A stretch of 44,536 nucleotides of DNA from Microbacterium yannicii (GTDB lineage: Bacteria; Actinomycetota; Actinomycetes; Actinomycetales; Microbacteriaceae), in contig NZ_JAMXMB010000005.1 in the NCBI RefSeq assembly GCF_024055635.1, forward strand, positions 1 to 44,536, read 5' to 3'. The stretch's first letter is position 1; each line of letters begins with the position of its first letter. The notes under the pieces were generated by a model. It had not been told where the DNA came from and ran no database searches. It saw nothing but the letters and a program-made list of their open reading frames with translations. Of this stretch, positions 26,673-34,023 are shown piece by piece. A program made the translations under genes and the position numbers.

Positions 26673-26710
26673 GGTGGGGTGCAGGTCCCCGAAGGGGCCT
26701 GCACCCCACC
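26673..26710 (+). terminator. Strong hairpin between binding-protein and permease genes
   Basis: A 13-bp stem (26673-26685 with 26698-26710) continued by an inner CCCC/GGGG pairing around GAA. It lies 46 bp after the stop of the binding protein and 90 bp before the permease start. It probably stops most transcripts or protects the 3' end, giving more binding protein than permease. Confidence 0.85.
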
Positions 26711-26800
26711 GCGTTAGACTCCTCCCAGCGGCGGAGCATGGACCGACGTCTCGCCGGTTCCGCTCCTGCGCTGATTCATCGATTGGCAGGCGGCCACACC

Positions 26801-28318
26801 ATGGCTTCATTCATCATCCGGCGGTTGATCGCGTCGATCTTCGTGCTCTTCGCCGCGACATTCCTGATGTATCTGCTGGTGTCCTTCTCGGGCGATCCCC
26901 TAGAGGACCTTCGGCAGGGCAACGCCCCGAACAAAGCGGAGCTGATCCAAGCCCGCACCAAGCTCCTGAACCTCGACGTCCCGCCGCCCCTGCGCTACTT
27001 CCTGTGGCTCGCCGGGCTCTTCCGCGGCGACCTCGGCGTCAGCATCCAGAACCAGGCGGTCAACGCCCTGCTGGGCAACGCGATCACGTCGACGCTGACG
27101 CTGGTCACGACCGCGACCGTCGTCGCCATCGTGCTCGGCATCTCGGTCGGCATCGTCTCGGCTCTGCGCCAGTACACCGGCTTCGACTACGGCGTGACGC
27201 TGCTGGCTTTCCTGTTCTTCTCGCTGCCGATCTTCTGGGTCGCGGTGCTGCTCAAGCAGTACGGCGCGATCCGGATGAACAACTGGCTGGCCAGTCCTAC
27301 GATCACCGTCCCGGTCATCATCGGGATGTCGATCGTGACGGGTCTGATCTGGATGTCGCTGATCGGCGGACGATGGCGACGACGCCTCATCGTCCTCGGT
27401 GTGGCCACGCTGGCCACGGCTGCGGTGCTGACGTTCCTGTCGGTCACCGAGTGGTTCGCGGACCCGAGCATCGGGATCGTCGTCTACGCCTTCCTCGCTG
27501 TGGGCATCGCCGTGGGTGTCACCGCCGTCTCGACGGGCCTGCGCAACCGCAAGGCGGTGTACGCCTCGCTGATCGTCGCGGCCATCGGCATCGCGCTGTA
27601 CTCGCCGATGATGAACTACATCCTCAACGGCATGACGATGTGGGTGTTCCTCGCGCTCGCCCTGCTCGCGGTGGTCGTCTCCGGCGCGGTGGGCTGGTTC
27701 ATGGGCAGCCCCGATCGTGCGCCCGTCGTGCGGACCACCGCGATCGTCGGCTTCCTGGTGGCGGCCCTCACTGCGCTCGACAAGTACATGTCGTACTGGG
27801 CCGCCTACTCGAACTCCAGCCGTGTGCGTGGTCGCCCCATCGCCACGGTGGGTGCGTCGACGCCGGGGCTCGGCGGCAACTTCTGGGTGCAGGGCATCGA
27901 CCTGTTCACCCACCTGCTGCTGCCGACGATCGCGATCATCCTGATCTCGTTCGCCAGCTACACGCGCTACTCCCGCGCGAGCCTGCTCGAGGTGATGAAT
28001 CAGGACTACATCCGCACGGCGCGGGCGAAGGGTCTCACCCAGCGCACGGTCGTCGTGCGTCACGCCTTCCGCAACGCGCTGATCCCGATCACCACGATCA
28101 TCGCCTTCGACGTGGGCGCCATCATCGGCGGCGCCGTCGTCACCGAGACAGTCTTCGGCTGGAGCGGCATGGGGCGACTGTTCGTGACCGCCCTGGACGC
28201 CCACGACCCGAACCCCGTGATGGCGTTCTTCGTGGTGACCGGCACCCTGGCAGTGATCTTCAACCTCATCGCGGACCTCGTCTATGCGGCCCTCGACCCG
28301 AGAATCAAGGTGGGCTGA
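26801..28318 (+). CDS. ABC importer permease, long DppB-like with extra helices
   Basis: 505 residues, against about 310-340 for ordinary DppB proteins. The N-terminal signature (FIIRRLIASIFVLF, SFSGDPLEDL) and the C-terminal EAA loop near residues 390-430 (NQDYIRTARAKGL, RHAFRNALIPI) and LDPRIKVG end are standard. Between them, from about residue 165 to 345, is an insertion of roughly 170-180 residues with about six additional hydrophobic segments. The frame is intact and the insertion has normal codon use, so it is not a sequencing artefact. The ATG at 26801 was chosen as it begins the typical N-terminus; its ribosome site is weak. A stop 1 bp before the next start suggests coupling. Confidence 0.9.
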   Translation: MASFIIRRLIASIFVLFAATFLMYLLVSFSGDPLEDLRQGNAPNKAELIQARTKLLNLDVPPPLRYFLWLAGLFRGDLGVSIQNQAVNALLGNAITSTLTLVTTATVVAIVLGISVGIVSALRQYTGFDYGVTLLAFLFFSLPIFWVAVLLKQYGAIRMNNWLASPTITVPVIIGMSIVTGLIWMSLIGGRWRRRLIVLGVATLATAAVLTFLSVTEWFADPSIGIVVYAFLAVGIAVGVTAVSTGLRNRKAVYASLIVAAIGIALYSPMMNYILNGMTMWVFLALALLAVVVSGAVGWFMGSPDRAPVVRTTAIVGFLVAALTALDKYMSYWAAYSNSSRVRGRPIATVGASTPGLGGNFWVQGIDLFTHLLLPTIAIILISFASYTRYSRASLLEVMNQDYIRTARAKGLTQRTVVVRHAFRNALIPITTIIAFDVGAIIGGAVVTETVFGWSGMGRLFVTALDAHDPNPVMAFFVVTGTLAVIFNLIADLVYAALDPRIKVG

Positions 28319-28319
28319 C

Positions 28320-29507
28320 ATGAACACCACAACCATGAATGAGCCCGACGCCCGCGAGAACGAGGCCAAGGCCGAGGTCACGATCGAGCAGAAGGAGACC
28401 GAAGGTCTCAGTCAGGGTCAGATCGTCCGCCGGCGGTTCTTCCGGCATCGTGCGGCGCTGATCTCGATGATCGTCCTGGCCTTCATCATCATCCTGGCGT
28501 TCACGTCGGTGGGTGTGAACCTCTGGGGTCTGCGCATCCCCGGCTGGTGGCAGTACTCGTGGGACGAGATCCCGCCGAAGGTGAACAACGGCGTGCCGAC
28601 CATGACGCTGTGGCCGCTGCAGTTCGGCGACCACCCGTTCGGTCAGGACGAGGTCGGTCGCGACATCTTCGCCGTCGTGATGCGCGGCACGCAGCAGTCG
28701 GTGATGGTCATGGTCATCGCGGGCGTCGTCGCCTCGATCATCGGCGTCGTGGTCGGCGCCATCGCCGGCTACTACGGCAAGATGACCGACTCGGTGCTGA
28801 TGCGCTTCACCGACATCATCATCACCATCCCGCTGATCGTCATCGGCTCCGTGCTCGGCAACGCGTTCGGCAGCCTAGGCGCGGCGGTGCTCGGTGTCGT
28901 GATCGGCCTGTTCGCCTGGACGACGATGGCGCGACTGGTGCGCGGCGAGTTCCTGACGCTGCGCGAGCGGGAGTTCGTGGACGCCGCGCGCGTCTCCGGC
29001 GCCCGCGACCGACGCATCATCTTCCGCCACATCCTGCCGAACTCCGTCGGGGTGATCGTGGTCAACGCCACGCTGCTCATGGCGGGTGCGATCCTGCTGG
29101 AGTCGTCGCTGAGCTTCCTCGGGTTCGGCGTGCAGTCACCGGACACCTCGCTGGGCAAGATCATCTCCGAGAACCAGGCGGCGTTCTCGACGCGTCCGTG
29201 GATCTTCTGGTGGCCCGGCGTCTTCATCATCGCCATCGCGCTGTGCGTGAACTTCATCGGCGACGGTCTGCGCGACGCGTTCGACCCGCGCCAGAAGAAG
29301 ATGCCCACCGAACGGGCCATGGCGCGCGCCGGGCGGGCCAGCGGCCCCCTCGCGCCGAGCGTCGACACGACGCCCTCGACGGACGCCCACATGGTGGACG
29401 TCGGGATCCAGACGGCCTACGCGGGCGAGGACATCGTGAACTTCAACGATCCTCGCCGCGAGGAGCCGGGCGACGTACAGCACAAGCCGCTCGATCCGGA
29501 GCGGTGA
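28320..29507 (+). CDS. ABC importer permease, DppC-like
   Basis: 395 residues. A charged cytoplasmic N-terminus of about 50 residues, then helices beginning with HRAALISMIVLAFIIILAF. The DppC hallmarks GQDEVGRDIF and SSLSFLGFGVQSPDTSLG are present, and the EAA loop EREFVDAARVSGARDRRII. A hydrophilic C-terminal tail of about 70 residues is longer than usual. The ATG at 28320 follows the previous stop by one base. Confidence 0.92.
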   Translation: MNTTTMNEPDARENEAKAEVTIEQKETEGLSQGQIVRRRFFRHRAALISMIVLAFIIILAFTSVGVNLWGLRIPGWWQYSWDEIPPKVNNGVPTMTLWPLQFGDHPFGQDEVGRDIFAVVMRGTQQSVMVMVIAGVVASIIGVVVGAIAGYYGKMTDSVLMRFTDIIITIPLIVIGSVLGNAFGSLGAAVLGVVIGLFAWTTMARLVRGEFLTLREREFVDAARVSGARDRRIIFRHILPNSVGVIVVNATLLMAGAILLESSLSFLGFGVQSPDTSLGKIISENQAAFSTRPWIFWWPGVFIIAIALCVNFIGDGLRDAFDPRQKKMPTERAMARAGRASGPLAPSVDTTPSTDAHMVDVGIQTAYAGEDIVNFNDPRREEPGDVQHKPLDPER

Positions 29508-29517
29508 CGTGCGACTG

Positions 29518-30126
29518 CTAGACCAGCAGACCGATCACGGTGGCCGCGGTCAGCGCCACGACCACCGTGATCGTCGCCCAGTGCCACGTGGTCGTGGTGG
29601 CATCCGGGTCCACTCCGGGCGCGAAGGCATCGGCATCGCGCAGCCGCTCCCAGCGACCGCGGATGAGCTGGGCCAGGTTGCCGCTGGGCGTCGTGAGCGC
29701 GTCGGCAGGGCGCAGTTCGCCGACCGAGCCCTGGGCCGTCTCGCCCACTCCGTCGAAGTCCTTCGGGGCGAGGCCGAGTGTGCGATGCCGTCCCGGCGCC
29801 GGCGCGGCCCACACCGCGATGCGACCGTTCGCCGTGTGCAGCGTCAGCGAGTAGCGGGTGTCGATGGCGGTGATCGAGGGCCAGGGCACGAAGCTCGTGC
29901 GCAGGACGTTCTCGACGGTGATGCCGTGCTCCTGGACGAGCAGGCTCGGTCGCCAGAACACGGCCCAGGCGAGCACGCCCACCAGCAGGACCGGCCAGAT
30001 GTATCGCAGTGTCGACGCGGGATCGGTCACCAACAGAGCCACGGCGCCGAGGGCGCACACGACCACGGTCACGAGGGCGAGGACGCGGCCGAAAACCGGC
30101 CTGTAGCGGACTTCCTGGAACGACAT
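29518..30126 (-). CDS. PH-domain membrane protein, antisense between transporter genes
   Basis: 202 residues. Two helices near the N-terminus (about 12-35 and 42-60), then a bacterial PH-like domain (LVQEHGITVENVLRTSFVP onward, to about 120), a linker, and a C-terminal helix (ATITVVVALTAATVIGLLV). Function unknown; actinobacteria have several such proteins near cell-envelope genes. It lies on the opposite strand between the DppC-like and ATPase genes: its stop is 10 bp from the permease stop, and its start is 32 bp from the ATPase start, so it shares a divergent promoter region with the ATPase gene. Confidence 0.78.
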   Translation of the reverse strand: MSFQEVRYRPVFGRVLALVTVVVCALGAVALLVTDPASTLRYIWPVLLVGVLAWAVFWRPSLLVQEHGITVENVLRTSFVPWPSITAIDTRYSLTLHTANGRIAVWAAPAPGRHRTLGLAPKDFDGVGETAQGSVGELRPADALTTPSGNLAQLIRGRWERLRDADAFAPGVDPDATTTTWHWATITVVVALTAATVIGLLV

Positions 30127-30158
30127 GTTGACAAGCTTCGCAGATGGGACACCACTGA

Positions 30159-31958
30159 ATGACTGACACAACGGGCATCGACGCCGAGTTGACCGCCTCG
30201 CACGGCGCCGTCCCCGAGACCATCCTCGAGGTCGACAATCTCGGCGTGGAGTTCTGGGTCGAAGGCGAGTTCTACCCGGCCGCGATCGACATGAACTACC
30301 GCGTCCGCCGCGGCGAGGTGCTCGCGATCGTCGGCGAGTCCGGGTCGGGCAAGAGCACCAGCTCGATGGCTCTGCTGGGCCTGCTGCCCGAGAACTCACG
30401 CGTCACGGGCTCGATCAAGCTCCTGGGGCGCCAGCTGCGGGGCGTCGACGACGCCACGCTCCGTTCCCTCCGCGGCAACGAGATCGCGGTCATCTTCCAG
30501 GAGCCGATGACGGCGCTGAACCCGGTGTACACCATCGGGTTCCAGATCATGGAGGCGCTGCGTTCGCACGACCGCTCGCTGTCGCCCAACGAGGCGCGCG
30601 AGAAGGCCGTCGAGCTGCTGCGGATGGTCGAGATGCCCAACCCGGAGCAGTCCTTCCACAAGTACCCGCACCAGCTGTCCGGCGGCCAGCGCCAGCGCGC
30701 GATGATCGCTCAGTCGATCTCGTGCGATCCGCTGCTGCTGATCGCCGACGAACCCACGACCGCGCTGGACGTCACGGTGCAGGCGGAGGTGCTGGACCTG
30801 CTCCGCAACCTCCACAAGCGTCTGGACTCGGCGATCATCCTGATCACGCACGACATGGGCGTGGTGGCCGACCTGGCCGACCGCATCATGGTGATGAAGA
30901 ACGGCGTGGTCGTCGAGTCGGGTTCCGTGGAGAAGATCTTCCACGCGCCCGAGCACCCGTACACCCAGCAGCTGCTGGCGGCGGTGCCCCACCTCGGCCT
31001 CGGCGTTCTGGAGGACGCGGAAGCCGGCCCGGCGGAGATCGCGACCGCGACCTCGACGGTGCCCTCGGTGTCGTCGATCCGCGAGCGTGCGAGCGAGGCG
31101 GCGGACGAGATCATCGAGACGCGGACGCCGGTGCTCGCTTTCGAAGGCGTCGCGATCGACTATCCCAAGCGCGGCCGGATTCCCGCCTTCCGGGCGGCGG
31201 AAGACATCGACCTCGCCATCTATCAGGGTGAGATCGTCGGACTCGTGGGCGAGTCGGGTTCCGGCAAGACGACACTGGGGCGCGCCGCGATCGGGCTCCT
31301 GCCGATCGCCGAGGGCAAGCTCACGACTGTCGGCACGGACATCTCCCACGCGTCGCAGAAGGACCTGTTCGCGATCCGCCGCCGCACCGGGATCGTGTTC
31401 CAGGACCCGGCCTCGTCGCTGAACCCGCGCATGCCCATCGGCCAGTCGATCGGCGAGCCGATCCTGCTGGCCGGTCAGGCGAAGGGCAAGGATCTCGACC
31501 GCCGCGTCGAGAGCCTCCTCAGCCAGGTGGAGCTGCCCGCGTCGTACCGCAACCGGTTCCCGCACGAACTCTCCGGTGGTCAGCGTCAGCGCGTCGGCAT
31601 CGCCCGGGCGCTCGCGCTCGCGCCGGAGCTGCTCGTGGCCGACGAGCCCACCTCGGCGCTGGACGTGTCGGTCCAGGCGCGCTTCCTCGACCTGCTGCAG
31701 GAGCTGCAGCGCGAGCTGCAGTTCGCCTGCCTCTTCATCAGCCACGACCTCGCCGTCGTCGACATCCTGGCCCACCGCATCGCGGTGATGCACCACGGCA
31801 AGCTGGTGGAGGCCGGAACCCGCGACGAGATCCTCCGTGGTGCGAAGGACCCGTACACGCAGCGGCTCATCGCCGCGGTTCCGGTTCCTAACCCCGAAGA
31901 GCAGCGCGTGCGCCGCGAGGCGCGTGCCGCCCTGCTGCGGGCCGGTCTGGAGGGCTGA
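30159..31958 (+). CDS. ABC importer ATPase, fused DppD-DppF type
   Basis: 599-residue protein with two complete nucleotide-binding domains. Domain 1: Walker A GESGSGKST at 59-67, Q-loop FQEPMTALNP, signature LSGGQRQR, Walker B LLIADEPTTALD. Domain 2: Walker A GESGSGKTT at 364-372, Q-loop FQDPASSLNP, signature LSGGQRQR, Walker B LLVADEPTSALD. The fusion replaces the separate DppD and DppF subunits of the first importer in this window. It is separated from its permease genes by 651 bp holding the antisense PH-domain gene, so it probably has its own promoter. It ends before the hairpin at 32001-32026. Confidence 0.93.
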   Translation: MTDTTGIDAELTASHGAVPETILEVDNLGVEFWVEGEFYPAAIDMNYRVRRGEVLAIVGESGSGKSTSSMALLGLLPENSRVTGSIKLLGRQLRGVDDATLRSLRGNEIAVIFQEPMTALNPVYTIGFQIMEALRSHDRSLSPNEAREKAVELLRMVEMPNPEQSFHKYPHQLSGGQRQRAMIAQSISCDPLLLIADEPTTALDVTVQAEVLDLLRNLHKRLDSAIILITHDMGVVADLADRIMVMKNGVVVESGSVEKIFHAPEHPYTQQLLAAVPHLGLGVLEDAEAGPAEIATATSTVPSVSSIRERASEAADEIIETRTPVLAFEGVAIDYPKRGRIPAFRAAEDIDLAIYQGEIVGLVGESGSGKTTLGRAAIGLLPIAEGKLTTVGTDISHASQKDLFAIRRRTGIVFQDPASSLNPRMPIGQSIGEPILLAGQAKGKDLDRRVESLLSQVELPASYRNRFPHELSGGQRQRVGIARALALAPELLVADEPTSALDVSVQARFLDLLQELQRELQFACLFISHDLAVVDILAHRIAVMHHGKLVEAGTRDEILRGAKDPYTQRLIAAVPVPNPEEQRVRREARAALLRAGLEG

Positions 31959-32000
31959 CGCGGTCGCCGAAAGGCGACACACAGGAGCGCCTAATAGAAT

Positions 32001-32026
32001 GGGGGTGCCGGCATTCCGGCATCCCC
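32001..32026 (+). terminator. Terminator hairpin between ABC ATPase gene and typA
   Basis: An 11-bp stem, 32001-32011 with 32016-32026, one G-T wobble, loop CATT, followed by the pyrimidine-rich ACTCTTTC. A TAGAAT -10-like box at 31995-32000 abuts its left side, so it could also form the 5' leader of typA. Confidence 0.7.
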
Positions 32027-32048
32027 ATACTCTTTCAAGGATTCCCTC

Positions 32049-33959
32049 ATGGCGCGCGCCCTCCGTCCGGACCTCCGCAACGTGGCTATCGTCGCTCACG
32101 TCGACCACGGCAAGACCACCCTCGTCGACGCCATGCTGCGCCAGACCGGCTCTTTCGGCTCGCACGAGCACATGGAGGAGCGCGCCATGGACTCGAACGA
32201 CCTCGAGCGTGAAAAAGGCATCACGATCCTCGCGAAGAACACCGCGATCACGTACAAGGGCGTCCACACCGACGTGCCGGTGACGATCAACGTCATCGAC
32301 ACCCCCGGGCACGCCGACTTCGGCGGTGAGGTCGAGCGCGGTCTGTCCATGGTCGACGGCGTCGTCCTGCTGGTCGACGCGAGCGAGGGTCCGCTGCCGC
32401 AGACGCGCTTCGTGCTCCGCAAGGCGCTCGAGGCGAAGCTGCCCGTGATCCTGCTGGTCAACAAGACCGATCGCCCCGACGCGCGCATCCCCGAGGTCGA
32501 AGAAGAAGCGCACGACCTGCTGCTCGGCCTGGCGTCGGACCTCGTCGACGACGTGCCCGACCTCGACGTGGACGCGCTTCTGGACGTTCCCGTCGTCTAC
32601 GCCTCGGGCCGGGCCGGCGCCGCCTCACGCAACCGCCCCGAGAACGGCACCCTGCCCGACAACGACGATCTCGAGCCGCTGTTCGAGGCGATCCTCGAGC
32701 ACGTCCCGGCCCCGTCGTACGACGATGAGGCGCCCCTGCAGGCGTGGGTGACGAACCTCGACTCGAGCCCGTTCCTCGGTCGCCTCGCGCTGCTGCGCGT
32801 CTTCAACGGCACGCTCAAGAAGGGCCAGACCGTCGCCTGGGTGCGCGCGGACGGCAGCACCAGCAACGCCCGCATCACCGAGCTCCTCAAGACGCGCGCA
32901 CTCGAGCGCTACCCGGCGGAGAGCGCCGGCCCCGGCGACATCGTGGCGATCGCCGGATTCGAAGACATCACGATCGGCGAGACGATCGCCGACCCCGAAG
33001 ACGTGCGCCCGCTGCCGGGCATCACGGTCGACGACCCCGCCATCTCGATGACGATCGGCACGAACACCTCGCCGCTGGTCGGCAAGGTGAAGGGGCACAA
33101 GCTCACGGCGCGCATGGTGAAGGACCGCCTGGACCGCGAGCTCATCGGCAACGTGTCGCTGAAGGTGGTCGACATCGGTCGCCCCGACGCGTGGGAGGTG
33201 CAGGGCCGCGGCGAGCTCGCACTGGCGATCCTCGTCGAGAACATGCGCCGCGAGGGCTTCGAGCTGACCGTCGGCAAGCCGCAGGTCGTCACCAAGAAGG
33301 TCGACGGCAAGACGTACGAGCCGTTCGAGCACCTCACGATCGATGCGCCCGAGGAATACCTCGGCGCCATCACGCAGCTGCTGGCCGCGCGCAAGGGCCG
33401 CATGGACAACATGACGAACCACGGCACCGGCTGGGTGCGGATGGAGTTCATCGTGCCGTCGCGCGGGCTCATCGGCTTCCGCACCGAGTTCCTCACCACG
33501 ACCCGTGGCACGGGCATCGCCAACGCGATCTCGCACGGCTACGAGCCGTGGGCGGGTCACATCGTCACACGCCAGAACGGCTCGATCGTCGCCGACCGCT
33601 CCGGTGTCGTCACGCCGTTCGCGATCATCGCCCTGCAGGAGCGCATGTCGTTCTTCGTCCAGCCCACGCAGGAGGTCTACGAGGGCATGGTGATCGGCGA
33701 GAACTCGCGCGCCGACGACATGGACGTGAACATCACCAAGGAGAAGAAGCTCACCAACATGCGCTCCTCCACCTCGGATTCGTTCGAGTCGATGACGCCG
33801 CCGCGGCAGCTGTCGCTCGAAGAGAGCCTGGAGTTCGCGCGCGATGACGAATGCGTCGAGGTCACGCCCGAGATCGTGCGCATCCGCAAGGTGAACCTCG
33901 ACGCCACCGAGCGTGCGCGTGCGACGGCACGCCTGAAGCGCCAGGACGCCAACGCGTAA
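32049..33959 (+). CDS. typA: TypA/BipA ribosome-associated GTPase
   Basis: 636-residue translational GTPase of the EF-G/LepA class, involved in ribosome assembly and stress adaptation. G1 AHVDHGKTT at about 16-24, the switch I block EREKGITI, G3 DTPGHADFGGEVERG, and G4 NKTDRPDAR. The C-terminal half carries the TypA-specific RGLIGFRTEFLTTTRGTG (18 residues). AAGGA lies 9 nt before the ATG at 32049. Single-gene unit flanked by hairpins. Confidence 0.96.
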   Translation: MARALRPDLRNVAIVAHVDHGKTTLVDAMLRQTGSFGSHEHMEERAMDSNDLEREKGITILAKNTAITYKGVHTDVPVTINVIDTPGHADFGGEVERGLSMVDGVVLLVDASEGPLPQTRFVLRKALEAKLPVILLVNKTDRPDARIPEVEEEAHDLLLGLASDLVDDVPDLDVDALLDVPVVYASGRAGAASRNRPENGTLPDNDDLEPLFEAILEHVPAPSYDDEAPLQAWVTNLDSSPFLGRLALLRVFNGTLKKGQTVAWVRADGSTSNARITELLKTRALERYPAESAGPGDIVAIAGFEDITIGETIADPEDVRPLPGITVDDPAISMTIGTNTSPLVGKVKGHKLTARMVKDRLDRELIGNVSLKVVDIGRPDAWEVQGRGELALAILVENMRREGFELTVGKPQVVTKKVDGKTYEPFEHLTIDAPEEYLGAITQLLAARKGRMDNMTNHGTGWVRMEFIVPSRGLIGFRTEFLTTTRGTGIANAISHGYEPWAGHIVTRQNGSIVADRSGVVTPFAIIALQERMSFFVQPTQEVYEGMVIGENSRADDMDVNITKEKKLTNMRSSTSDSFESMTPPRQLSLEESLEFARDDECVEVTPEIVRIRKVNLDATERARATARLKRQDANA

Positions 33960-33975
33960 CCAAGAACTGTCATAC

Positions 33976-34020
33976 GGATGCCGCGGCCGGCGCCTCTCAG
34001 AGGCACCGGCCGCGGCATCC
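33976..34020. terminator. Bidirectional terminator between typA and pectate lyase
   Basis: A perfect 15-bp stem (33976-33990 with 34006-34020) plus an inner pairing of GCCT with AGGC. Convergent genes end 16 bp before and 3 bp after it. Confidence 0.9.
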
Positions 34021-34023
34021 TTG

